DNA of 64,000 nucleotides from positions 2,565,501 through 2,629,500 of the forward strand of contig NC_014923.1 of the NCBI RefSeq assembly GCF_000185905.1, read 5' to 3'. Position numbers and translations under genes: made by a program. Positions within the stretch are counted from its first letter, which is position 1; every line of letters starts with the position of its first letter. The notes under the pieces are model-generated. The model saw nothing but the letters and a program-made list of their open reading frames with translations. It was not told the DNA's origin and made no database searches. Positions 8,578 through 16,624 of the stretch are shown one piece after another. The stretch is from Mesorhizobium ciceri biovar biserrulae WSM1271. Its GTDB lineage: Bacteria > Pseudomonadota > Alphaproteobacteria > Rhizobiales > Rhizobiaceae.

Positions 8578-10009
8578 AGAGCATCTTGTCCTTCGATTTG
8601 AAGTCGAGCATGTGGCCATAGGGGCCGGTGACGCCTTCGCCGGTTTCATATTTGCGGACCATGTCCTTGGTCACTTCCAACTGGCCGAGCACGAAGAATT
8701 CCGGATCGTTGGCGGGCCGTGTCTTGTCGAACGGTGTCGCCAACTGCTCCCCAGGCTTCACCGGCCGCACGATATGCGGCGTGACGATGACGACCAGCTC
8801 GGTTTCTTCCTTCTGGTTGCTCGAACTGCGAAAGAGCGTCCCGATCACAGGCACCTGGCCGAGCCATGGCACCTGGTCCTGGAGCTTGGTGGTCTTGCTG
8901 GACAGAAGCCCGCCGACGGCGAAGCTCTGGCCATCGCGCAATTCAACGACGGTCGCCAGCTTGCGGTTGGTGAAGATCGGGTCGCCGGCGGTGGTGAAGC
9001 CCGTCAGGTCGCTGACTTCCGGCGCCAGGTTCATATGAATCTTGCCGTCGTCGAGTACGACCGGCGTGAACAGTAGATTGACGCCGAATTGCTTGTACAC
9101 GATGCTTATCTCGCCATCTTTGTCGAGAGTGCGGATAGGCACTTCCCCGCCGGCGTTGAAGCTGGCCTGCTCGCCGGAAAGCGTGGTGAGGTTGGGGTTC
9201 GCGAGCGTGCGCACCGCGCCTTTGGACTCGAGCGCCTCTATGATCAGGTCGACCTTGATGTTGCTGTCGATGACGCGCGTGATCAGCGCTCCGAAGGGAG
9301 CCGAGTTGGACAGGAGGCCGCTGAGCAGACCGCCCGGTCCGAGCACGACGCCGTCCTCGTCGACCGCAGCGACACCGGTACCGGTACGTGTTGTGCCATC
9401 GCCGTTCCTGCTCTTGATCGATACGCCGAGATCGCGGCCGGTGTTGCGCTTGGCTTCCAGCACGCGCACTTCCAAATTGACCTGCTGGCTGTCGTCTACG
9501 ATGACCGAGTTGATGACGGCGTCGGGGCCATATTGCTGCGCAACGGCCATGATCGCCGCCAGCGTGGCGCCGTCTTTCACATGGCCGCCAAGCCTGACCC
9601 TGCCGTTGACCGAGCCCACTTCGATGCGCGACTTTGGCGCGACCTGGCGGATCGCCTGCGCCATGTCACTGACATCGACGCCGACCTCGATCTGGAGTGC
9701 GCCGAGCGAGCGCTTATCCGTGGAAAATAGATTGACCGTGGTGGTGCCGGCGCCCTTGCCAATGACATAGAGCGTCCGGTCGGTCATCGGCTGGGCGTCG
9801 GCGATCTTCTCGTCGCCGACGACGATGTCACCCAGATTGGCACTCACCTGGATCGTCACCGATTGCGACATGGGCAGGAAAATACGATGGACTGCAGGGG
9901 TCGAGACGTCGATGAAACGGTCGGCCGCATCAACCGCCAGGCTCGACAGCAACAGCGCCGCCAGACACGACAACGCGGTCGTCACTATCCCTAACCAAGA
10001 ACCCCGCAT
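8564..10009 (-). CDS. cpaC: Outer-membrane secretin CpaC/RcpA of the Tad pilus
   Basis: A 481-residue secretin. A signal peptide covers about residues 1-29. It is followed by a pilus/secretin N-terminal domain (about 40-110), a BON-like domain (about 115-185) and the type II/III secretin domain (about 230-440). The secretin signature VPWLGQVPVIGTLFRS is present near residue 400. It forms the outer-membrane channel for the Flp fibre. I chose ATG 10009 because GGGAG lies just upstream; the earlier in-frame ATG at 10042 adds 11 residues before the signal peptide. The gene lies 54 bases after cpaB and overlaps the lipoprotein start. Confidence 0.92.
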   Translation of the reverse strand: MRGSWLGIVTTALSCLAALLLSSLAVDAADRFIDVSTPAVHRIFLPMSQSVTIQVSANLGDIVVGDEKIADAQPMTDRTLYVIGKGAGTTTVNLFSTDKRSLGALQIEVGVDVSDMAQAIRQVAPKSRIEVGSVNGRVRLGGHVKDGATLAAIMAVAQQYGPDAVINSVIVDDSQQVNLEVRVLEAKRNTGRDLGVSIKSRNGDGTTRTGTGVAAVDEDGVVLGPGGLLSGLLSNSAPFGALITRVIDSNIKVDLIIEALESKGAVRTLANPNLTTLSGEQASFNAGGEVPIRTLDKDGEISIVYKQFGVNLLFTPVVLDDGKIHMNLAPEVSDLTGFTTAGDPIFTNRKLATVVELRDGQSFAVGGLLSSKTTKLQDQVPWLGQVPVIGTLFRSSSNQKEETELVVIVTPHIVRPVKPGEQLATPFDKTRPANDPEFFVLGQLEVTKDMVRKYETGEGVTGPYGHMLDFKSKDKMLYVKK

Positions 10010-10063
10010 CCCCGTCTCCCAATTTACTGCCGATGGCAGCACCGTTTTATTAGCCGCACCTTA

Positions 10064-11098
10064 TCATGGTTGTCGCGGCACGTCATATGTCTCGAGCTTC
10101 ACGCCCCGAAAAACGCCTATTGTCGCCCGTGCCGGAGGTTCCGGCTGCACGTACCTGACCACTTCCTTGAGGACTTCCTTCGTCTCCGGTGCCGCGACAG
10201 GAACCGGTTTAGCCCGGCCCAGTTCGTCGAGACGGCTTCCCACTTTTTCCACGGCCTGGGTCAACCCGGCAATCTTGTCCTCGGCGCGCTTGCGCTCGGC
10301 GGCAGCCTCCGCTTCGGCCGCTGCCTTCCTGTCGAGCTCCGCCTGCCTGGCGGCGACATCGGCCGGCGTTTCGCCGGTCAGGTCGGAAAGCGTCACCCGC
10401 TCGGTCGTTTCGCCCTTGCTGGCGGCGGCCTGGCGCAGCGCCAGCGACAATTGGCCGGCCCCTGCCGCCAGTGTCAGCTTCTGCGCGTCCCTGGTGCTGG
10501 CCTCGAGCGTCACCGACTTCACCACCGTCGGGCTATCCTTGCTTTCGTCGGCCACCTGGTCGATGGCGAGCACCTTCATGCTCTGCAGCAGCACGTCGAC
10601 AAAACTCTTGTCCGCGCCATCGTCGCCGCGCGCCGTGCGGGTGAGTAGAATATCGACCCGATCGCCCGGGAAAACGAAGCCGGCGACGCCGAGCACGTCG
10701 TTGACGCGGATGGACACGGCCTTCATGCCCTCGCCGAGCACCGCCGAAAGCGTGGCGCGCTGGCCGGGGCCGGTAATTTTCGTAGCAAGAATCGGCTCAT
10801 TGACGCCGATCGATTGCAGTGCTTGCTTGGCACCGTCGCCAGCTAACAGGTCTTTTGTTGACTTGAATGCCCCGGCTGGAACCGCGCCCGCCGGCCATGC
10901 GACTTCGCGCAGCTTATCTGCGCTCAGAGCGTCACCGAACTTCAGCGGCATTGCCGCAACCACGACCGTGCTGCCCTGGACCACGCCCGTTTGCGCCATG
11001 GCGCTACGCTGGCCGGCCAGCCAGATATTGACCAGCACAACGGCCAGAACGCCGAACACGCCGGCGAGAACGATCATGATAAGCGTATTGGCGCGCAT
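10064..11098 (-). CDS. cpaB: Tad pilus assembly protein CpaB/RcpC
   Basis: A 344-residue periplasmic protein with an N-terminal membrane anchor (about residues 5-27), a SAF domain (about 45-115, with AMPLKFGDALSADKLREVAW) and the CpaB/RcpC domain with FPGDRVDILLTRT near 145. The last 100 residues are a charged alanine-rich helix followed by a proline tail. It is thought to connect secretin, peptidoglycan and inner-membrane parts of the Tad machine. ATG 11098 is preferred over 11119 because it starts directly before the anchor helix. It lies 92 bases after the pilin gene in the same direction. Confidence 0.9.
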   Translation of the reverse strand: MRANTLIMIVLAGVFGVLAVVLVNIWLAGQRSAMAQTGVVQGSTVVVAAMPLKFGDALSADKLREVAWPAGAVPAGAFKSTKDLLAGDGAKQALQSIGVNEPILATKITGPGQRATLSAVLGEGMKAVSIRVNDVLGVAGFVFPGDRVDILLTRTARGDDGADKSFVDVLLQSMKVLAIDQVADESKDSPTVVKSVTLEASTRDAQKLTLAAGAGQLSLALRQAAASKGETTERVTLSDLTGETPADVAARQAELDRKAAAEAEAAAERKRAEDKIAGLTQAVEKVGSRLDELGRAKPVPVAAPETKEVLKEVVRYVQPEPPARATIGVFRGVKLETYDVPRQP

Positions 11099-11190
11099 GT
11101 CCCAAGCCCCAAGCCCCAATGCGGGATTCGCCCGCTGCGATCGGACTCAGGCCCGGCTCGAACGACCCGGGCCTGAATGTAGTCAGGCGA

Positions 11191-11409
11191 TCAGGTGCCG
11201 ACGCCAGTCGTCGCGTTACACGAACCGACTGATGCTGCTTCGAGGGCGGTGCAGAGCGCCGAGAAACGACCGTTCACCCATCCGCCGATCGCGAGGACAG
11301 TCATAATCGATGCAACGGCAATGATGCCGATCAGGATAGAGTATTCGACCATGGCAGCGCCGTTTTCGTCATCGCGGAACTGCCGGGTCATCGTCATGAG
11401 CTTCTTCAT
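11191..11409 (-). CDS. pilA: Flp/Fap major pilin
   Basis: A 72-residue type IVb prepilin. After a short basic leader, the processing motif DDENG-AAMVEY places cleavage after Gly17, with the conserved Glu at mature position 5 followed by Tyr. A hydrophobic helix follows (about 23-44, ILIGIIAVASIMTVLAIGGW), then a short tail with two cysteines. ATG 11409 is preceded by AAGGGAG, so the longer reading from 11478 is rejected. It is the first gene of the minus-strand pilus arm and lies 120 bases downstream of a perfect CtrA-type box. The subunit is processed by CpaA (15866-16405) and polymerised by CpaF with TadB and TadC. Confidence 0.93.
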   Translation of the reverse strand: MKKLMTMTRQFRDDENGAAMVEYSILIGIIAVASIMTVLAIGGWVNGRFSALCTALEAASVGSCNATTGVGT

Positions 11410-11528
11410 GTCAATTTCTCCCTTTGGAGTTTCAAACCCGACGAGACAGAGCAAAGGATGAAATCCATACCCAAGCATCCCCCGTCATCTCGATCCTAGG
11501 TCCCGAGAAAACGCAGAGTCAAACGAGA

Positions 11529-11544
11529 TTAAGGGTTCCTTAAC
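11529..11544. promoter_or_regulatory. Perfect CtrA box upstream of the pilin gene
   Basis: The sequence TTAAGGGTTCCTTAAC matches the full CtrA consensus TTAA-N7-TTAAC without mismatch. It lies 120 bases upstream of the pilin ATG. In Caulobacter the pilin gene is activated by CtrA, so the same logic is likely here. Its near symmetry means it could also serve the cpaF arm about 400 bases away. Confidence 0.75.
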
Positions 11545-11624
11545 TTTCATATACGTGATTCGGCAAGAACGTTACAGATACCAATGTTCTCAACAGATTG
11601 ATTCTTCTCATTTTTCAGGCGCCC

Positions 11625-11640
11625 TTAACCATTCGTTCAC
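11625..11640. promoter_or_regulatory. Second, imperfect CtrA-like site
   Basis: TTAACCATTCGTTCAC fits TTAA-N7-TTAAC with one mismatch (TTCAC). It lies 80 bases from the perfect box, between the two divergent arms. A weaker TTAA-N7-TTTC lies at 11892-11906 close to cpaF. Confidence 0.4.
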
Positions 11641-11940
11641 AATTTAGCCGCGGATGTGGCCATATTGAGGAATCATTAGCAATAATGCATATGCCTTTAT
11701 ATCTAAGGGCTTAGGTGGTCTGTCGGCCGAATGGGCACCGAAAGCCAGACAAGCTCGGAACGCGGGATCGGACACGCTGGCCGCGAACAGGCAGCCATGG
11801 CAAATAAACACGTTATTACTGGATTCCGATCTTAACTATGTAGAAAGTATTGCAGGTGCGCGAGTCATCCGGGCGCTTGTGCCGCCCTTGGTTAACAGTT
11901 AGTTTCCGCTAAAATGAGTCCGAGGGGAGTATAAGCGATT

Positions 11941-13329
11941 ATGCTGGGGCGGTTCATCAAGGGGCCAAGCGAACACCAGGCAGTGACAAAGGTCGAGCCG
12001 CCGGCGGTGTCGCCTGTTGCTCAGCCCCTTTCGACCGCCGCTGATATTGAATCGCATGGCGATGATTTTCTGACGCTCAAGGTCGAGATTCATCGCCATC
12101 TGATCGATCGTTTCAACCTGACCGCTCTCGAAAGCGCTTCCAAGGACGAGATCCTGAATGAGATCCGTCCGATCGTGAGGGAGTTCGTGCGCGGTCGCAC
12201 CGTTCCCCTTAACGCGCGCGAACTCGACCAACTGACCAGCGACACCGCCGACGAGATGCTGGGTCTCGGGCCTATCGAACCGCTGCTCAAGGATGATTCC
12301 ATTACCGACATCATGATCAACACCCACAGGCGCGTTTTCATCGAGCGGCGGGGCATCGTCGAAGAGACGCCAATCCGGTTTCGGGACGAGGCGCATCTGC
12401 TGCGTGTCATCAACAAGATCGTTTCGGCCATCGGCAGGCGTGTCGATGAATCGTCGCCCATGGTTGACGCGCGGCTGGAAGATGGATCACGCGTTAACAT
12501 CGCGGTGCGGCCGATCTCCGTCGACGGTCCGCTGGTGTCGATCCGCAAATTCTCGAAAAATCCCTATTCGCTCGAACGTCTGATGGCATTCAATTCGATC
12601 CGTCCGCCGATGATCGACCTGCTGCGGATCGCCGTCCAGGCGCGCAAATCGATCCTGGTTTCGGGCGGCACCGGCAGTGGCAAGACCACGTTGCTCAATG
12701 CCCTGTCGAGCTACATTCCCTCGAAAGAGCGGCTGATCACCATCGAGGATGCGGCCGAACTGCAATTGCAGCAGCCGCATGTCGGCCGGCTCGAGACGCG
12801 CCCGCCCAATGTCGAAGGTCGGGGCGAGGTGCGCCAGCGTGAATTGCTGAAGAACGCGCTACGCATGCGGCCGGACCGCATCATCGTCGGCGAAGTTCGC
12901 GGCGAGGAAGCTTTCGACATGCTGCAGGCGATGAACACCGGCCATGAAGGCTCGATGACCACAATCCATGCCAACACGCCGCGCGATGCGATCTCGCGGC
13001 TGGAGCAGATGGTCGGCATGGCCGGTATGCCGATGACGCACGACTCGATCCGGGCGCAGATTGCCTCCGCCATCGATATTATCGTGCAAACACAGCGTCT
13101 CTCGGATGGCGGCAGGCGTGTCACCTCCATATCGGAACTGACCGGCATGGAGGGCAATGTCGTGCAGCTTCAGGAAATCTATCATTTCGTCCGCCGTGAG
13201 GTGACGGCCGAGGGCAAGGTCGTCGGAGACTTTCGCGCCACCGGGGTCCGTCCGCGCTTCGCTCCGGAGGCGGCGACGCTTGGTCATCATTTCGCCAAGG
13301 ACGCCTTCAACCCGCAGGTTGCCCTCTGA
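11941..13329 (+). CDS. cpaF: Tad pilus motor ATPase CpaF/TadA
   Basis: A 462-residue secretion ATPase of the VirB11/TadA type. Residues 1-45 are a variable linker; an N-terminal alpha domain follows (about 50-130) with the [20 protein letters not shown] segment in two parts. The RecA-like domain has Walker [11 protein letters not shown] at 241-250 (Lys248), an Asp box near [19 protein letters not shown], and a His box [11 protein letters not shown]. It works in the cytoplasm and powers both extension and retraction of Flp pili. It starts the plus-strand arm, and its stop TGA shares a base with the tadB ATG. Confidence 0.95.
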   Translation: MLGRFIKGPSEHQAVTKVEPPAVSPVAQPLSTAADIESHGDDFLTLKVEIHRHLIDRFNLTALESASKDEILNEIRPIVREFVRGRTVPLNARELDQLTSDTADEMLGLGPIEPLLKDDSITDIMINTHRRVFIERRGIVEETPIRFRDEAHLLRVINKIVSAIGRRVDESSPMVDARLEDGSRVNIAVRPISVDGPLVSIRKFSKNPYSLERLMAFNSIRPPMIDLLRIAVQARKSILVSGGTGSGKTTLLNALSSYIPSKERLITIEDAAELQLQQPHVGRLETRPPNVEGRGEVRQRELLKNALRMRPDRIIVGEVRGEEAFDMLQAMNTGHEGSMTTIHANTPRDAISRLEQMVGMAGMPMTHDSIRAQIASAIDIIVQTQRLSDGGRRVTSISELTGMEGNVVQLQEIYHFVRREVTAEGKVVGDFRATGVRPRFAPEAATLGHHFAKDAFNPQVAL

Positions 13330-14297
13330 TGCCGACTGGTCAAGCTCTGCTATATTTCATCTACATGCTGGCGGCAGCTTCGGTCATTTTGGCAGGCGAA
13401 GCTCTTTATCTTTCCTTTGCCGGCCGCCGCTCCCGGTCAATGGCAGTCAATCGCAGATTGAAACGGCTCGCTGGCGAGGTCCCGGCCGAACAGACGTTAC
13501 AGGGATTGCTGCGGGAGCGTGGCCTCACGGACTCCGGCGATTTTCTTTTCGGTATGGTCTGGTTGAACAGGCTCTATACCCAGTCCGGCATCACCGGGAA
13601 TCCCCTGACCTTCGCCGCAACATTTCTGCTCGCAGGGCTGGCGATGGCGTTGCTGCTGGTATTCTTCAATTTTTCGGCTTTGGCGTCGCTTCTTATCTTT
13701 TTGGTCATAGGGCTTGTCCTGCCGCTTCTCGTCCTCCGGCGCGCCCGCAACAAACGAATCCGGAAATTTGCTAAACAGCTGCCGGATGCGCTCGACATGA
13801 TTGTTCGTTCGCTGCGCGCCGGACACCCGGCGTCGGTCGCGATCGGTCTGGTTGCGCGCGAAATGCCCGATCCACTCGGCACCGAGTTCGGCATCGTCTC
13901 CGATGAGATCACCTTTGGGCTCAGCATCGAGCAGGCCGTGCGCAAGCTTTCGCAGCGTGTCGGCTTCGAGGGCCTTCAGCTGCTGTCGGTATCGCTGTCG
14001 ATCCAGTCCAAGACTGGCGGCAATCTTACGGAAATTCTGGCCAATCTTTCCTCTGTTATGCGTGAACGTCAGAAATTGCGAATGAAGATCAGGGCTCTTT
14101 CGGCGGAAGGTCGCGTCTCTGCGTGGATCATCTCCTTGTTTCCTATTGTGATGTTCTTCACACTTCAAATCCTTGCGCCAACCTATTACGGCGCCGTCTG
14201 GAGCAACCCGCTCGTCTTCCCGGTGTTCCTGATTTTCGGGTTGTGGGCGCTGCTTGGCGACTTCATCATGTACCGGATGGTTACTTTCGATTTTTGA
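13329..14297 (+). CDS. tadB: Tad inner-membrane platform protein TadB
   Basis: A 322-residue T2SF-type platform protein. Hydrophobic segments lie near residues 9-29, 98-140 and 270-315, and the T2SF domain (about 155-285) includes KQLPDALDMIVRSLRAGH and the matching loop typical of TadB. It forms the inner-membrane base with TadC on which CpaF acts. The ATG overlaps the cpaF stop by one base (TGATG), so translation is coupled. The next gene starts about 20 bases after its stop. Confidence 0.93.
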   Translation: MPTGQALLYFIYMLAAASVILAGEALYLSFAGRRSRSMAVNRRLKRLAGEVPAEQTLQGLLRERGLTDSGDFLFGMVWLNRLYTQSGITGNPLTFAATFLLAGLAMALLLVFFNFSALASLLIFLVIGLVLPLLVLRRARNKRIRKFAKQLPDALDMIVRSLRAGHPASVAIGLVAREMPDPLGTEFGIVSDEITFGLSIEQAVRKLSQRVGFEGLQLLSVSLSIQSKTGGNLTEILANLSSVMRERQKLRMKIRALSAEGRVSAWIISLFPIVMFFTLQILAPTYYGAVWSNPLVFPVFLIFGLWALLGDFIMYRMVTFDF

Positions 14298-14316
14298 CTG
14301 GGAGCGACAAAAGAAA

Positions 14317-15267
14317 TTGTTTTCGAACATTCAGGACCTGGGCTTCTTGGTGTCCATTGCCGTCTTTGTGGCGGCGGTGTCCTTCTTCCTGTTCGGTGCG
14401 CTTGTCTTCTTGCCGGCTCTGCAGACACGAAAGCTGGTCGCGCAGAGCCTGATGGGCGAAGGAATTACCGACCGCCGATCGATGCTGGGACAAGACCAGC
14501 TTGCCAAGCTTGCGGCGCAACGGCCGGTCGATGCCTACTTCAAGTCGATCGAGAAGGAGCGGGAAGAGCCAAACGCCTTGGAAGCGAAGCTGTTTCGCGC
14601 CGGCTTTTATCAATCAACCGCACCGCTGATTTATACGCTGTCCCGCCTTGTCGCGGTCTGCCTCGGTTTTCTGGCAATGTATGCACTCCTGTCGCGGGTT
14701 CTGCCGCCGCACCTGCCCGGTTTCATCACCCTTGCCGGGTCTGCCCTGTTCGGTCTCGCCTGCATGGTAATTCCTTCCATTCTGCTCGACCGTTTCGAGA
14801 ACAGCCAGAAACAGATCTATCGCCGGGCCTTCCCCGATTTCATGGACATGATGATCACCTGCGCCGATGCCGGCATGAGCCTGGAGGGGGCGGTCGAACG
14901 CGTCAGCCATGAAATGGCCGCTACCCACAAATGGTTGGGAATACAGCTGTCGATCATGAACTTGCAGTTGCGCGCCGGCAAACCGTTGCGGGAAGCGCTA
15001 CGTGAACTCGCCGATCGCATCGGACTTGACGAGGCGCGGGCACTGGCTGTCCTGTTCCGGCAGTCGGAAGAACTCGGCACCAGTCTCACCGACGCCTTGC
15101 GTGTTTATAGCGCGGAGATGCGCGGGCAACGAATCCTGAGTGCAGAGGAACGCGCCAACTCTCTGCCGGTGAAGATGATGATTCCGCTGGGCCTCTGCAT
15201 CTTCCCGGTCGTGATGATGGTGATCATGTTGCCGGTCATCATTCGCATGAGGGGCATTATCTTCTAG
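14317..15267 (+). CDS. tadC: Tad inner-membrane platform protein TadC
   Basis: A 316-residue T2SF-type protein paired with TadB. The T2SF domain (about 165-295) contains AFPDFMDMMITCADAGMSLE and LRELADRIGLDEARALAVL, both typical of TadC. Membrane segments lie near 10-30, 105-155 and 285-310. I prefer the TTG start at 14317 (LFSNIQDLGFLVS), which has GGGAG upstream and starts like other TadC proteins. The first in-frame ATG at 14254 would overlap tadB by 44 bases and add an odd leader. The start is the least certain point. Confidence 0.88.
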   Translation: MFSNIQDLGFLVSIAVFVAAVSFFLFGALVFLPALQTRKLVAQSLMGEGITDRRSMLGQDQLAKLAAQRPVDAYFKSIEKEREEPNALEAKLFRAGFYQSTAPLIYTLSRLVAVCLGFLAMYALLSRVLPPHLPGFITLAGSALFGLACMVIPSILLDRFENSQKQIYRRAFPDFMDMMITCADAGMSLEGAVERVSHEMAATHKWLGIQLSIMNLQLRAGKPLREALRELADRIGLDEARALAVLFRQSEELGTSLTDALRVYSAEMRGQRILSAEERANSLPVKMMIPLGLCIFPVVMMVIMLPVIIRMRGIIF

Positions 15268-15321
15268 TTTGGTATATGATTTGGTCCTAATGTGAGTCGG
15301 GGACCCCAAGGGGACACATTG

Positions 15322-15864
15322 ATGAAGAGGGTTATCGCGGCCGCGGCCTGTCTGCTCATGGCGGTGCTTGCCGGTTGCCAGACGGCGGACACAACCGACG
15401 GTGTCGTGCGCACCAACGAGCCGTCGAAGGGCGACGTGACGTCTTTTGGCGATGCTTTCGACGGGCTGAAAACGGTCAGCGACGTCGAGTATTACGCCTC
15501 CGACCAGGCCGTCGCGGAGGCCAAGAACCAGTTCCGCGCCGAAAATTACGGCAATGCCGGCGCGCTGTTCTTCAAGGCGACGCAGCTGGCGCCCAATGAT
15601 GGCAACGCCTGGATGGGGTTGGCTGCCTGCACCGACCGGATCCATCGCTTCGACCTGTCCGACCGGGCCTATGCCAGGGCCTTCAAGCTGGTCGGCGCGA
15701 CGCCCGAATATTACAACAATGTCGGCTATTCCTACTTGCTGCGCGGCAAGTTGCAGGATGCCCGCTCGAACTTCCTCAAGGCTTATGAGCTGGCGCCCAA
15801 CGACCCGACCGTCGCCAACAATCTGAAGCTTTTGTCGTCAAGTGTGCAGAACGTCGAGCGCTAG
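15322..15864 (+). CDS. tadD: TPR lipoprotein TadD
   Basis: A 180-residue lipoprotein. The signal ends in lipobox LAGC with Cys19. Two or three tetratricopeptide repeats follow (about 75-170), seen as AKNQFRAENYGNAGALFFKA, NAWMGLAACTDRIHRFDLSD and the YYNNVGYSYLLRGKLQDARS repeat. TadD is thought to be the pilotin-like factor for secretin assembly. ATG 15322 is chosen because AAGGGGA precedes it and the lipoprotein signal starts there. It lies 54 bases after tadC and 1 base before cpaA. Confidence 0.88.
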   Translation: MKRVIAAAACLLMAVLAGCQTADTTDGVVRTNEPSKGDVTSFGDAFDGLKTVSDVEYYASDQAVAEAKNQFRAENYGNAGALFFKATQLAPNDGNAWMGLAACTDRIHRFDLSDRAYARAFKLVGATPEYYNNVGYSYLLRGKLQDARSNFLKAYELAPNDPTVANNLKLLSSSVQNVER

Positions 15865-15865
15865 C

Positions 15866-16405
15866 ATGCTGCTCGTCGAGGCCCTGCTGCTGAAGGTGCT
15901 CGCAATCCCTCTGCTGGCAAGGATTGCCTGGGTCGATTTCACCACCCAGAAGATTTCCAATCGCGACGTGCTGCTGCTGCTCTGCCTGGGCGCCGGGGGC
16001 TTGTTGCTGCTCTCGCTCCAGTCCGGGTCGTGGTGGGACATGGGACTGAGCGCCGGTGCAGGGCTTTTGTTGTTCGTGGCGTTCTTGCCCTTCTGGGCGT
16101 TGCGCAAGATCGGCGCCGGCGATGTCAAGCTAATAGCAGTCGTGCCATTCCTGATCAGCGGCGGCGCTCTCGCGGTGTTTTCGGTGCTGCTCCTGGTTTT
16201 CGCCTTGGCCACCGCGGCGATCGTGAAAAACCCCTTCCTGCTGCCAGCGGGTGCTTTTCGGCTCATCGTCCAGCATCTGGACCGCAAGGGCATGGTGCCG
16301 TTCGGCGTGCCGATCTCGCTGGCCGCGATCTGTACGCTGGCGTTCCTGATCTACAAGAGCTTGATCCTGGCGAGCAGTTCTGGGATCCTCAATCAGCTCA
16401 ACTGA
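15866..16405 (+). CDS. cpaA: Prepilin peptidase CpaA/TadV
   Basis: A 179-residue A24-family aspartic protease with about five membrane segments. The two catalytic aspartates fit Asp24 in WVDFTTQKISN and Asp86 in GAGDVKL. It removes the leader of the Flp pilin and the TadE/TadG-type pseudopilins. It lacks the N-methylation domain, as is usual for Tad enzymes. The ATG is one base past the tadD stop, with only a weak ribosome site, so coupling is likely. It is the last gene of the plus-strand pilus arm. Confidence 0.9.
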   Translation: MLLVEALLLKVLAIPLLARIAWVDFTTQKISNRDVLLLLCLGAGGLLLLSLQSGSWWDMGLSAGAGLLLFVAFLPFWALRKIGAGDVKLIAVVPFLISGGALAVFSVLLLVFALATAAIVKNPFLLPAGAFRLIVQHLDRKGMVPFGVPISLAAICTLAFLIYKSLILASSSGILNQLN

Positions 16406-16479
16406 CCTCGATAGTTCGCGCGGCTGAACGCGCTGCGATCGACACTTCCCCGAAGCCTTCGCCGGCGCGCTGGCTGACG

Positions 16480-16511
16480 GAACAAACAAAAAACCCGCCT
16501 GTGCGGCGGGT
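16480..16511 (-). terminator. Minus-strand intrinsic terminator without an obvious gene
   Basis: A 7-bp stem (ACCCGCC, loop TGTGC, GGCGGGT at 16493-16511) has an A-rich tract on its left. Read on the minus strand that gives a GC stem followed by TTTTTTGTTTG, a classical terminator. No minus-strand gene ends near it; the closest one stops at 17787, beyond a plus-strand gene. A short transcript may start near 16540, where TATAGT (16546-16551) and TTGACT (16565-16570) lie only 13 bases apart. Confidence 0.6.
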
Positions 16512-16624
16512 CGCTGGCGCAAATCAGCACCATGGGCAAAAATGTACTATAGCTGAGTGCAGGGAGTCAAGAAAAAATTCCTATCAGGGTGATGGCTAAA
16601 TAACAATCACAGGGAGAAGGCAGC

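Larger units (their letters stand above)
11410..11940. promoter_or_regulatory. Divergent pilin/cpaF promoter region rich in GANTC sites
   Basis: This 531-base gap separates the two pilus arms and is clearly more AT-rich than its flanks. I see no coding frame. It carries seven GANTC (CcrM methylation) sites starting at 11516, 11557, 11600, 11670, 11822, 11862 and 11916, where about two would be expected by chance. TTAA-type half sites cluster here too. The cpaF start at 11941 has GAGGGGAG about 11 bases upstream. The layout suits control by the CtrA/CcrM cell-cycle circuit of alphaproteobacteria; exact promoters cannot be fixed by eye. Confidence 0.65.

Noticed and set aside
16546..16570. TTGACT and TATAGT as a standard promoter on the minus strand
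   Set aside because: The spacing is 13 bases, too short for a normal sigma-70 promoter; kept only as a weak hint for a small RNA.
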